Assembly (NCBI RefSeq): GCF_029168945.1
Contig: NC_083602.1
Span: 434,001 to 498,000 of the forward strand
DNA length: 64,000 nt
Direction of reading: 5' to 3'
DNA from: Cannabis sativa
Lineage: Eukaryota > Streptophyta > Magnoliopsida > Rosales > Cannabaceae
Every line of letters begins with the position of its first letter. The stretch's first letter is position 1. The notes beneath the pieces are model-generated. The model did no database searches. It was not told where the DNA came from and worked only from the letters and a program-made list of their open reading frames with translations. Positions 23,164 to 35,327 of this stretch are shown here, piece after piece. The position numbers and the translations under genes were made by a program.

Positions 23164-26157
23164 TGTAACGCCCCAATATTTTGCCTTATTTTACAAAAAT
23201 ACTATTTTCATGCATAATTTGAAAAGATAAAAAAAAAAAATAATTTAAACACAACAGTGGATTTTAAAAAAATCAAAATGCAACAGAGAAGGATCCTTCA
23301 TTTGTAAAACAAGATACAGTAAGTAAATAATTTTAAATAATGTATTTCCACTGTGTTAGATTTATCAACTGCTTAAAATAAAACTAAGGCACCACCGGCG
23401 TTCTAGATCGTTTGTCCGCCCGTAGCCGCTCACAGTATACGTACCAGAACTGACCCTGCTCACTATACATACTTCCCTGTCTAATACCTGTAGGGGGAAA
23501 GTAAGGGGGGTGAGCTAAAAGCTCAGTAAAGAAATGCTTATCAAACAATACCATATAATATCACACATACCATTAATGTATTTATTAAGTTTTAGCAATA
23601 TCATACATGCTCTTTTATAACTATAACCAAATAACTGTACATATATATGGAAACCTTTATCATACAAGTCTATACTATTTGTTCACACCGTACACATATA
23701 CAGAGATCATAACTCCAGTATCACTACTCATAACATAATCATATCAATACTATAAATAATAATAACATTATCACAACATTGGCATATCATAGCCATTACT
23801 TACATAACCCGGGCCTAGCCTGACCCTACAATATCCTGGGCCTAATCTGTCCATATAATAACATGGGCCTATGCAGCCCTACCATTGTTATAGGATAGGG
23901 TATCTCTATATTCAACAGTTGTATCATACCCACCATAACAATCTCATACACGACTCAGTAAAATGCAGGGTAGGGTATCTCTACATTCAACGGCCTTATC
24001 CCGTATCATACCCCACCATGGTCCCCCACTTTACCTGAGACGTTAGCATACAACATACAACATATAACATGCAACATACAAATACATCATACAACACACA
24101 ACCTGAAACATACAAATACAACATACAACATATACAAGTCATACAACCATAATCTATGTATCAATTCACAAACTCATATTGTGTCCATACCACACATTCT
24201 CAGTACCATATACATATTCATAAAAACAAATCATAAGTCATATTTCAATACATAAAGATTAAATTTATGCAGATAAACACATACAAAACTATCTAATTTC
24301 CTTACCTCAAATCCCGCTGCTTAAGAGTTGTTATCTCGTCACTACTACCTATAATAAGACATGGGTCAAGGCCCTAATATTAAAATTCGTACTCTTACAG
24401 TACAGCAGAAAGATTACTATTTTTGACCAACAACTACACTAATTCAGTAAACGTTGTCTTCATAAAAATTATAGGAAATTCCATTATCTTTCCAACGATA
24501 TAAAGATCATTAAAAATGGATTAAAACTGAGAGAGTTATGATTATTTTACTGAAACTATTTCTGAGAAGGAATATGGAGTAACGAATTATACGACTTAGC
24601 AAAAATACAAACTTTTTGCATTTAAAGGTTCAGAACTAGAAGATAACATCTTCATGAAAGTTTTAGGAAATTAAATTCCCTTTCCAATGATACCAAAATC
24701 TCTGAAATTGGAATTATATTCAAAGAGATATTATAATTTTACCAAAACAGTTTTGGAAGAACAAGATTCAAGAAACGAATTACATGATACAGAAGGAAAC
24801 TAACTTTTCGACATAGTATAACTCCGAATTCACGAAATGTTTCTTCATGAAACTTATGGAAAATTGAATAAGCTTTGAAACCATATATAGATCATTAAAA
24901 ATGAACAAGAATTGAGAGAGTTATGGTATTTTAAGTGAAAGTACTTTTTCTGGGAATATGAAAAAAAACGATTTACAACAACATCAGAAAGATGATAATT
25001 TTCGACATAGAATATCACCAAACTGGTGAATAGTTTCTTCATAAAAATTTTAGATCATCGAATAAGCTTTCTAACGATACAAAAATCGCTGGAAACGGAT
25101 CAATATTGAGAGAGATATGACTATTTTACTAAGACAATAATTTTCAGAAAAAAATAAAAACGAGATTTCATAGTTTAACCTAAAAGTTCACAACAATAAG
25201 TGGAAGAACTCTCTTACCTCTTGATGACTCTTCTTAATCAGTGCTAGATCTTGAAATCTCAAATTATTAGAATGGTGATGATGATCTCAATGTTATGTTG
25301 ATGAAAATCATGAGTGTTGTTTGGCGAAGAGAATGAAACAAGAAGGAAAATTATAAATCTTTGATAGGTAGCGAGATGGATAACTTGTAGGATATAGGAT
25401 TTTATGAGTGTCATATACTAAGAATTGTATTCGAGGTTGAAAGAAAGAGATTGAGATTGAGTTTTATTTTTCTTAGGGTTAGAGACTCTGCATATTACGT
25501 ATCAAGAATGTGATAGATTTAGGTTTTATAATCTAATTAAATCTATAAAAGAAAATAATAAAATAACCCCTATAATCTGATGCTAATTTAACTCTAAATA
25601 GAATAATTAAATAAAAATCTTATTTGTTAGATATAAGTTTTAAATTTAAATTTTAAAACTTAGGGTTTCTATACTAAACTTAACAGGTCGTCACTTTGTA
25701 GCTTAATTTTGACCCCAATAAAGTTAAAATTACGATAAATCTATTTCTACATAATTGATAGATCTCTGAATTATCTTTCCAACGCCACTGAAATCACCTC
25801 AATCCGAGCTCTAGAACTCCAGATATGATCATTTTAGTAAAACAGTTTTTAGTCCTGCGAATTTATCCAAACCTACGAATTTTTAACATTAATTAATTAA
25901 ACTCACTAAATATATTATAAAATCCTAATGGACCTTCATATTGGGCTTTAATTAAACGATTACTTACTCTGTAAAAATACCATAATATTTTACTTTCGTA
26001 GTTAATACAACTTTAACTCTCTCTAGAAAATTGGTACAACTACTCTAAGCAATAATATCAACTCACTAACAACACAAAGAAACAAGATAATTATCCTCGC
26101 TCAATCAATATCCAAAAAAAAAAAAAAATTAAATACTATTTTAATCTGGATATTACA
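23164..26157. mobile_element. ~3-kb solo LTR with 5-bp target duplication
   Basis: A 2994-bp sequence with ends TGTAACGCCCC and GGATATTACA, flanked by perfect GTTCG copies (23159-23163 and 26158-26162), all inside the GGGTCY array. There is no gag-pol, primer site or second LTR. The simplest reading is a solo LTR left by recombination between the two LTRs of a large element, plausibly gypsy type. GAGCTAAAAGCTCAG near 23510 is a motif I associate with long plant gypsy LTRs, but this is not certain. Confidence 0.8.
24440..25150. repeat. ~193-bp modules, four tandem copies inside the LTR
   Basis: A recurring set of motifs repeats with spacing near 193 bp: a CTTCATRAAA start, then TTTCCAACGATAYAAARATC, then GAGAGAGTTATGATTATTTTA. 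The middle motif lies at about 24490, 24685, 24877 and 25070. A fifth, distant match lies near 25780. Confidence 0.65.
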
Positions 26158-26560
26158 GTTCGGGTCTTGGGTTCATGTCCAAGTCTAGGACCGGGTTCGA
26201 GTCTGGGTCCAGGTCTGGTTCTGGATCTGGGTCTTAGGTCTAGGTCTCGGGTCTAGTTTTGGGTACAGGTCTGGGTCCGAGTTTGGGTCTGAGTCCTGGG
26301 TTCTGAGTCTAGGTCTGGGTCCGAGTTCGGGTCTGGTCCTGGGTTCGAGTTCGGGTCCGGGTCAAAGTCCCAGTCTAGTCCTAGGTCTAGGTCTTGTCCT
26401 GGGTTTAGGTTCAAGTCTTGTCCTGGGTTTAGGTTCAAGTCTTGTCCTGGGTATTGGTCCGGGTCTGGTTCCGAGTTTATAATAGGTCCAGATTTGGATC
26501 CTGCGCAAGTCCGATCCAATTCCAGGTCTCAGTTCCAAGGGATTTGGGTCTGGGGTTCGA
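26158..26560. repeat. GGGTCY minisatellite, right block
   Basis: Continuation of the array at 22875-23163. It includes a 24-bp higher-order unit (four hexamers) repeated from 26391, with starts at 26391, 26415 and 26439. Confidence 0.9.
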
Positions 26561-26934
26561 GTCTTGAATTAAGGTTTTTTTTTTTTTTTTTTTTTTTTAA
26601 ATATATTGAAACCAGATTAGATCAGATCCAATCCAAAAAAAATTAGGTGGGGCAGAGCGAATAAGTATCCGAATATTTCGAATCAAAAGTGATCCGTCGG
26701 ATTGGAGCTCCAACCCGCTCCAACTAAATAGATCTTTTTGACATGCCTATTTTAAAGTAATAAATGACCCTAAACTTCACCATACCACTGCATCGAATTT
26801 TGCTTAGGAACAAGACTATTATAAGCCAGTTTGATTATGTACCTCCATATCATTTGTTTAGGATTAATCATTTGTTTGATTTTTTCTTTTACTTTTACTT
26901 TTTGGGGCTAATACCAGTTACTTTACATTGTAGA
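26561..26934. other. poly-T tract and unassigned sequence
   Basis: A T-run of about 25 bases at 26576-26599 is followed by sequence rich in GATCC/ATCCGA motifs (about 26610-26745). It may be the tail region of whatever repeat carries the GGGTCY array. No gene seen. Confidence 0.45.
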
Positions 26935-27200
26935 GATTTTTACGGTATTCTATAAAAACACAAGAAAACAAAAAGAAAATCCAATGAAAGTAACAGAAAA
27001 CAACATCAAAATAACATAAAAAATTAGATATATAAATAATAAAAAAAAACAACAACAAAATAATAAAAGTACAACATAAAAATATATCAAAAAATCGTAT
27101 TTTTGTTAATCAAATCTTAAAAACTATAAAAATATTTAAAATCTATACGACTGTATATTATAATTTTTTTTGATTGTTTTTCTGTATTTATGAAACTATC
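26935..27200. repeat. dispersed repeat, copy 2
   Basis: Shares TTTTACGGTATTCTATAAAA and AACAACATCAAAATAACAT with 20029-20345, and ends GAAACTATCCC. Confidence 0.55.
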
Positions 27201-27230
27201 CCTTATTAATGTGGACAAAATTGATGTATG

Positions 27231-28170
27231 ATTTTTTTTTTTTTTTTGTAAAAAACTGTTATTATATTACAACAACATAATAGATTGGGAAAGGTATTTC
27301 CCCTAACTAAGAATAATCTTTATCCAATCGAAGAGCAAACTTAGCTAAACCTTGAGCGGCTTGATTGGGATTTCGCTTAACATGAAATACTACTGCTCTA
27401 AGGAAATAAAATAAATGGATGGAAATATTGTCTACCAAATCATATAGAAACGAGTTACAAAACAAGTAGAAGATAATTTGTTTACAACATTAGCGACTAA
27501 GAGAGAGTTAGTTTCAATAAAATGCATGTCCAACCGATTTGAAAGAGCCCATTTTATACTGTAAATCATTATATATAGTAGCCTCCATCTCCTTTAATGA
27601 ATAGCAATCTCAAATTGACTTTGAAAATGCAGCAATGACATCGATCTCTAGCTAAAATAATCCTGAACAATTGCTCCTTCAGGATAATATAAAATCGTTA
27701 TGAGAAGCTGCTATATATATTTGAGTAGATATATATCGTGACCACTAAGGTTGCTGATATTTTGTAAAGACACTTAATACTGAGTTTGATTCCATACTTC
27801 TTTTGCTCCATCACATTTAAATAAATCATTACTTGCTTGTAATGCAAGTAAACTTTTTCTATGCTGCAGAAGTGGCAATTTTTCTATGCACGAGATTGAC
27901 AACAGTAGGGATAGCTTCATTAATAACTTTTCAAGCAATTTTTTTTTTATTTTTTTAGGAAAATTCAATGACCAAAACCTATTCCACCCCTTACGAGGAG
28001 AACTCGATGAAGAGGTAGTATCCCCCACATCCAAACTTTTTGCCATTTTCTAGCAAAGATCCTTAACCAATAGTTATTTTCTATCACAAATACTTTGCCA
28101 AGTGAGAGAGGGCATGACTTCTTTTTCGGCATTGAGAAAATCTCAATCTCGAGAGTATCATGCTTTCAGT
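27231..28170 (-). pseudogene. LINE remnant: zinc-binding and RNase H region
   Basis: On the - strand a degenerate RVT zinc-binding domain (27774-28046: WNRFWSLNFPKKIK... through CDGAKEVWN) is followed by an RNase H part. Residues such as RNPNQAAQGLAKFALRLDK are still legible around 27300-27390. A T-run at 27232-27248 on the + strand is the A-tail. The frame is broken many times. The family resembles the LINEs at 22205 and 56213. Confidence 0.75.
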
Positions 28171-29324
28171 ACTTTGGTCGGTAGTGTACTTGGATCTTCA
28201 AAAATTCTCCAAGCTTGTTTGGCTAGAAGAACTTAATTAAAATGGATAAAGGAACATAAACCCATACCCCCAATATAGATTTATTGTTAGTTTAATCATA
28301 CAAATATAATTATGATCATAAATAATATAGATTTATATATTCTCAAAAATAAAAAAAAATTATATGTAATTGGTTAAAATAGATATTTTTTATAATATAA
28401 ATTGTTTATTATTGTTTTCTATATTTTTAAGGGTTAATGCTATTTTTGATATTTTGTTTTGAAAAAGTTGCCGAATAATAGACTTTTTATTTTATTAAAT
28501 GACAAATTAGACATGTATTTCCAAAATGGTAACTCGAGCTTAATGTTTAACAATTTTGTTTTAATATAACCAGCTTGAAGATAATTTTTAATACAAACAG
28601 ATACAAAAAATATAATCAATTTTGTCACAATACCTCTATATTAGATTATTATTAAGTTTTATTTTGACAAAAAAAAAATAACTCGTGAAGAGAATACTAT
28701 TTTGTATCATTTTAAGTCTAATTTATTATTTTACGAAATAGAAAGTCTAATTAATATAATTTTTATAAATCACATAATTTAAAATAATATTTATCCAATT
28801 TCAACAACAAAAGTAACATTATTTTGTTTGTTTTGTTTTGTTCTTTTAGCAAAACATCAATTATTTTGTTGGATATTGGTCTTCATTGGAAAGTTATGGG
28901 TGGAGTGGAAGTAATATATAGTGAAGTAGCAAATCTTCATACGTAAAGGGTTTCACATTTGACTTGGTAGCCTTTATTTATTTAGTTAAATTTTTGACAC
29001 GTGTTAAAAATTGTAATTTAATACACAATAAATATAATTTTTTTCAATACATTTTTCTATTGATCATTAATGATAAACTTTAATATAGAATAATTTTTAA
29101 TCACCATCTTGATATTAATAATTTTTTAAACAATTTAATTTATTGATGAGATATTTTATTTTTTTTTGTTATAATTTGCAACATAAAATATTATATTGTA
29201 CATTGAATAATAGTAAATATATTATTTGTTTATTTTTTTACCAAATTTAGTAAATATTGTAGAGATGAATACGAGATGGGTAATAAGTGGGGATGCTCTT
29301 CCTGTTCCTATCCCTTTTAATTAT
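28171..29324. other. AT-rich intergenic sequence, no gene seen
   Basis: No reading frame or paired repeat that I can support. Confidence 0.5.
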
Positions 29325-29510
29325 TTGAGGTTTTCTCATTTTTATACTTCAAAATAGTTCTTTTTTTATTTTTTTTTATTTTTACGAAATTCTAAATAGA
29401 AACCCCTATTACAACTACCACTGCAATCTAAATTGCAAAAAAATATCGTATAGAAACCCCTATTACAACTATTTTAGAAACCCAAACCGTAAATATATAT
29501 TAAAAAAAAG
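29325..29510. repeat. dispersed repeat, shared with 58400-58600
   Basis: Contains TTTTTACGAAATTCTA, AACCCCTATTACAACTA (twice) and GTATAGAAACCCC. The same blocks occur inverted at 58400-58600. It has a short internal duplication. Class unknown. Confidence 0.6.
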
Positions 29511-29971
29511 TTCAAATAAATAAAAACGTTTATAAATAAATAAAAAGAGTTAGATAAATAAATAAAACGTTTAGACCTCGTGGTCATTACAAAGGATAGC
29601 AGTCGGAATAGTAGATATTTCTACCATACCGTTAATATTGTTGGCGAATGCCCAATTAACCACATTATGGGCCACAAAATTACAATTTCATACCAAACAG
29701 TCAAACATACTCATTTTTTCTCTAATTTGGAAATATTGTTTTGACTCATTGAAATATAACCCTTTCTTATTCACCAAAAGTATGTATATTTAATATTCTA
29801 ATGTATTATCTATTCATCCCTACCTATCAATATATATATATAATGAGACTTTTCTCTCTATTCATTAAACTAAGAAGCATGTGCAAACATAGAAATCTTT
29901 TAAGTAGTTGAGGAGTATATAGGGCCACAAATTAATTAATATATATATAACAACTTATAATAAATTAATTG
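29511..29971. other. upstream region of FAR-A
   Basis: AT-rich, with no repeat recognised. It precedes the TATA box of FAR-A and should contain most of its proximal promoter. Confidence 0.4.
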
Positions 29972-29980
29972 TATAAATAG
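29972..29980 (+). promoter_or_regulatory. TATA box of FAR-A
   Basis: TATAAATAG lies 79 bp upstream of the ATG. Transcription would be expected to start near 30003-30012, in the ACAACAACAACATAGAG stretch. Confidence 0.65.
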
Positions 29981-30058
29981 AGCATTGTGTTATGTATATA
30001 TACAACAACAACATAGAGAGGTATTCACAACACAATTATATATTCTCTTAATTTCTCA

Positions 30059-32268
30059 ATGGAAATCCAAAATAATAATATGAGATTTTTAGAGAATAAG
30101 ACAATTTTAGTGACTGGAGCAGCTGGATTTCTTGCAAAACGTAAGTACAACAAATAATTACATTATATGTTTTTTTTTTTAAAATAAACTATTATTGCAT
30201 GTGTTATTTATTTTTGTTTTTGAGAAAAATTCTTTCTTTGCAACTTAAATTTCTTAAATTTATATATATTTATAGTTTTGGTGGAGAAAATACTAAGAGT
30301 TTCGCCAAATGTGAAGAAGATTTATCTTCTTTTAAGGACTTCTGATACTAACTCTGCAAGACATCGTATGCATAACGAGGTATATTATTTAGTTATTTAT
30401 CTTATAATTTATGTTTTGCTTGTTTGGTATTAAATTAAGGAAAAACATTGAAAATTTTAATTAATTTTTTGTGTCTTATTAAAGTAATTTGATTAAACTA
30501 ACTATTTTAAATACTAAAATTTGTAAAATAATCTCAATTAATTTACTCTATGCGACCATATAGATGCACAATGTAAATTTATAGTCGTTTTACGATTATA
30601 ATAGTCATTTATGGTCGCACAATATAATTTATAATCATTTCGGCAACCATAAAAATTTATTAAATAAAGTTATTTTAACTTATAATTTTTTTTATAAAAG
30701 CTATTTTTACAAAATATTCATCTTATTATGAATATTATTACATTACACTTAAATTATATTAAAAAAAAACTAGTAAATTTAATTATATGTATTTAGCTAT
30801 TAATGTAAATTTATTTTATAATTTACTAAATATATTTTTTTCACAGATTTACTACAATTGTTTTATTTTTTTCACAGCACATTTATACTAATAATAAACT
30901 AACACATAGTATTGTAGCCAAATTAAATGCTATATTATAATACAAGCTAATACAAGATTCGGGGGTCTGGGGTCTGAGTCTGAGTCTAGGTCAGGGGTTC
31001 GGGTCTGAGTGTGGGTCTATCAACCCCGATCTCTAAATCCAGACACTTTCTAAATATTATAATACAAGCTAATACGAATTATTCGTTATGTATGAAATAA
31101 TACGAGCTACATTATATTAAAATTTATAATCATAATATAATTAATACAATATAAAATTTTATCTAAACTTAATATTATTTATTATTTAATACAATATACA
31201 ACTCGTATACGATTTGCTAAAAGAACCCATTCGTAATGCAAGTAAACTTTTTGTTAGATAATAAGTTGATGATAATTAAACTTGTATTTTATTTTTATTT
31301 TTATTTTTTCTATAGGTTATAGAAAAAGAAGTGTTTAGGGTTTTAAGGGAAGAAAGAGGGAAAGATTTTGATGAATTTATAGAGCAAAAATTAGAAGCAA
31401 TTGGTGGAGACATTTCATTTGAAGACCTCAGAATTGAAGATATTCATTTAAGGCATCAAATTTGGGACAATTTAGACATTATTATCAATTCTGCAGCAAC
31501 AACCGATTTTTATGAAAGGTATTAATATTATTTTACTCTTTATATACATTAATATATTATAATTAATTGTGTTAATTAATATAATATATATATGACAGAT
31601 ATGACTATTCATTGTCAATTAATACAATGGGAGTGGTTCACATCTTGAACTTTGCCAAGAAATGTCGTAAAAAAATCACTCTTCTTCATATCTCTACCGG
31701 TAATTATTATTATTATTATTAATTTTTCTATTATTAATGTATGCTAGCTCTATATATGTATCTTTTACATTAAATAAAAAAAATATGCAAGTATCTAAAT
31801 TTATAGAGGGAGCTAATTAATTATTATTAGGTATTAGTGTTGTTTTTGTAATTAGTACTAGATGATTAGCTGCGAATGCATGGTTATATTATATTTCTTA
31901 ATATATATAAAATTTAAAACAAATGTGAAAAGATATTATTAGTGTCTTAGGGGTAGTATTCTTATTGATGTACTTAAATATCAGATCTTATATAATAACT
32001 TAATATAATTATCTTTTATGAACTAGCTAGTGCTTAAAAGTAATGCTCTTTGTAAATGATTAATAATTTTTTATAATAATTATTAATTTAAATATGTAGG
32101 ACCTAATATATAATATTTTGTAATGGTGTTGAACAAACATTGATGGCCTTTAATAGTATATAATTTATTTATGTATTATTTTCAGCTTATGTGTGTGGAG
32201 AAGTAGAAGGAGTTATAGAAGAGAGAGCCTTTGAAATTGGAGGAACACTAAAGAAAAGTAGGTCATCC

Positions 32269-32301
<33 letters not shown>

Positions 32302-34466
32302 CTTGATTTTGAATTGGAAAAACAACTTGTCCAACAAAAATTGTATCAACTTCAACAACAACAAGCTTCACAACAAACAATTACTACCACAATGAAAGAA
32401 TTTGGCATTCAAAGGTAATTATTAAAATATATATGCATAAATTTCTTCTATTAATTAATTATTATCTTAATAATATAATTAATAAAATATATTTATTAAT
32501 CATTATTATTTCTAGGGCAAAGCTATTTGGATGGCCAAATACATATGTGTTTACTAAAGCAATGGGAGAAATGTGCTTAGAACAATCCAAATTAGATGAT
32601 CTCTCCATCATTATTATACGCCCAACTATGATTACAAGCACTTATAAAGAACCATTTTCTGGCTGGATTGAAGGTTTGAGGTAATAGATTTATCTATATA
32701 TATATATATCTATGAGTAATTTGCAGCTTAAATATTTAAGTTTATCTTTCGGTTACATATAAATAATTAAGTTTAATTTTTTATGGTATTAATACTTAAG
32801 TTATATATATATTTGGAACTTTTGTAGGTACATAGTCGTAAAATATCAATTATTCAAGTGTCATTTTTTTATTGGTATATTTAAATAATTTTTTCACTGT
32901 CATATGACTATTTACTTGACATTTAATGGACAGGTACACATAATGAAGTTTTAGAAATATAACTTAAGTATTGTTACCATAAAAAATTAAACTTAAATAT
33001 TTATCTACGATTAAGAGTTAAACTATAAGTTATATATTATGTATTGTTGTTCTGATGATACTGATGATGTTAGTACGTGTAACATTATCAATATTGTAAT
33101 GTTATTCCTAAATATAGTTTCATATAACCTATATGAACTATATATGTCTAATACATATTTGTTTTATTGATAATGGCATATATATTTTCAGAACTGTTGA
33201 TAGCGTAATTATTGGTTATGCCAAAGGAAAAGTTACATGCTTCTTAGGAAATCCCAAGTTGATACTTGATTTGGTAAGTGCAATTAATTTGAGCAACTTA
33301 TTATGTTCTTAAATTAAGACTTTGGAGTATAAACATGAAATAAGTAATAAAGCATGATCATTAATTGCCTATTAAGTTAAGTCAAATGAGATTTCATAAA
33401 TATAATAATTGAACATGATTATCTTATAATTAACAATATTTGTGTTTAATTGCAATAGCTAATAATAATAATATTCTAATTAAAAATATATGTATAAATC
33501 GATTATTATATCTTATTGTTGATTGATACTCAAATATTATTTCGAATATTTTTTTTTTCTCAGATCCCAGCTGACATGGTTGTGAATGCCGTTTTTATGG
33601 CCATACAAGCTCAAGATAAAAAGGACTCGGGAATTATTTACCAAGTTGGATCTTCAATGCGAAATCCTATAAATATTTCTCAGATTTACAACTCGAGCTT
33701 TCGTTACTTCACTGAAAATCCATTGATTAGCAAGATTGACAAAAAACCCATCAGAGTTGGCAAGCTCACATTTTTTAAAACCTTGACTACTTTCCAAATC
33801 TACCTCACTATTCGATTCATCTTACCTTTGAAGGTAAGTAACAAATTAATTTCTTCTATATTATATTTTCGACAAACAAAATTAATATTTAATAATTAGA
33901 ATTTTTCAAACCAAACTCACGTGTAATAGTTAGTTTGAATTTAATTATTTTCAACAAACAAAATTAATATTTAGATTTTTTCAAGAATTTGAAAGATTTG
34001 CTATATCTTAACATTGTATGCATTTAACAAAATGAAAAAAAAAATATTATTATTAATAAGAAATGTAATATTAATTATATTTATACAGATATGGTACCTA
34101 ATTAGTAGAGTAATATGGTATGGAGATAGCAAGGACAAGTATAGTGAATACATGAAGAAGATTAATTCAGTAATTCATTTGGTACAACTTTACAAACCAT
34201 ATGTCCTATTCAATGGCATGTAAGTTTAATTATATATATTTCCCTAATTTTATTCTTATATATATACAAATATATTAATTATTTTATAAATATATATTAT
34301 GTTTAGATTTGATGATTTAAACTTGGAAAGGCTAAGGCAAAATGCAAAGGATGAAAGTGAAGATGAAGCATTATTATTAAATTGTGATCCAAAGTGTATT
34401 GTTTGGGAAGATTACATGATCAACACTCATATTCCTGGCCTCTTAAACTATGTTTATTACAAATAA
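30059..34466 (+). CDS. fatty acyl-CoA reductase, FAR-A (10 exons, 508 aa)
   Basis: Reduces fatty acyl-CoA to primary alcohol with NADPH. Exons: 30059-30140, 30276-30379, 31316-31518, 31599-31699, 32186-32414, 32516-32680, 33192-33273, 33564-33833, 34089-34219, 34307-34466. All introns are GT-AG, and the lengths sum to 509 codons with the stop. The N-terminal Rossmann domain has TGAAGFLAK at residues 19-27 (TGATGFLAK in FAR-B and many relatives). The active-site YXXXK motif is YVFTK at 250-254. [15 protein letters not shown] is the conserved mid-domain block, and a FAR C-terminal (male sterility) domain fills about residue 370 to the end. There is no transit peptide, as in ER-type plant FARs of the CER4/FAR3 kind. 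Exon 5 has ten Asn codons in a row (192-201) and a Gln-rich stretch. The start is supported by the TATA box and by homology from residue 10. Expressed status is unknown, but the frame is intact. Confidence 0.93.
30932..31075. repeat. GGGTCY array insertion in intron 2 of FAR-A, with 22-bp direct repeats
   Basis: A 100-bp insert (30954-31053) rich in GGGTCT/GGTCTGAG hexamers is bounded by two identical 22-bp copies at 30932-30953 and 31054-31075. The insert resembles the minisatellite at 22875-26560. Such a long duplication suggests an insertion event and not slippage. Confidence 0.85.
32269..32298 (+). repeat. (AAT)10 microsatellite in FAR-A exon 5
   Basis: Ten uninterrupted AAT units encode Asn192-Asn201. 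FAR-B exon 5 is exactly 30 bp shorter, which equals the length of this tract. Confidence 0.97.
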
Positions 34467-34942
34467 TTATTATATGTATTAAGCTTAATCATAACACTAC
34501 TCTACTATATATATCTATACTATCATATTGTGTTTATTTTTATATATTATTGAAACCATATTTCTATAATATTATGTTGTATTTTATTACTTTGTTTATT
34601 TGAAGACGATATACATAATATCTGTGTACTGTTCGAGTTAGTCCCATCAAATATATATAATGGTTTTCTTTTCAGGCTATTTTAATTCTATATAATGAAA
34701 ATTGTATATATATATATAATATGTTTTTTGTAACATGGTTTTACTTTTAATAATGTATAATTATATATATATATAATTTGGAAATAATATATAATAATAA
34801 TCTTAAGTGTAAATATGAAAACTCAAATATATAGAAGCTACGTACTATATGCGTTTCATTATTTACAATAAATATGTAAACATATATAAATTAATTAATA
34901 AGCATCTTATATACAAGTTAATAGATGATGACAAAAAAAAAT
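34467..34942. other. 3' flank of FAR-A
   Basis: AT-rich, with several AATAA-type motifs that could serve for polyadenylation, but none can be singled out. No other feature seen. Confidence 0.4.
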
Positions 34943-35260
34943 CACTATAAAAAATTTTACTTTTAATCACAACAAAATTTGTGACTAAAACTAAAAAAAT
35001 TGTGACTAATTATAAATTATGGTTCCTATGTTGTGTCTAAAAAGTCTCTGTGGCTAAAAGTATTAGTCGAAAAAATTACAATTTATTGTGACTAAATGTA
35101 TTTTTAGTCACAATACACTTGTTGTGATGACTAAAACTAAATTAGTGACAACTTATAACTAAATACTATGTTTTAGTCACAAGTAACATTTTGTTTTTAA
35201 TTATAAAAAATTATGTTATGATTAAAAAATTATCACTAAAAATAACAGTTTTTTGTAGTG
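34943..35260. mobile_element. CACTA-like MITE, GTGACTAAAA family, copy 4
   Basis: The best-defined copy. It starts CACTATAAAAAATTTTACTT, ends CAGTTTTTTGTAGTG, and is flanked by AAT on both sides (34940-34942 and 35261-35263), the 3-bp duplication typical of CACTA elements. The interior is an array of TTTTAGTCACAA motifs in both orientations. It lies about 480 bp downstream of the FAR-A stop. Confidence 0.85.
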
Positions 35261-35327
35261 AATAAAAAGGCTTATCAATATGCCATGTTATTGGCTATTC
35301 ATTCACATTGGGCTGAAATGATGATTC

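Noticed and set aside
24854..25042. 62-codon frame on the - strand
   Set aside because: It lies inside the internal modules of the solo LTR and has no domain.
26253..26519. Asp-Pro-Asn-rich repeat protein on the - strand (also 22982-23176)
   Set aside because: These frames translate the GGGTCY minisatellite. They lack any non-repeat domain and any promoter context.
32433..32684. separate 83-codon protein
   Set aside because: It is exon 6 of FAR-A read into the preceding intron.
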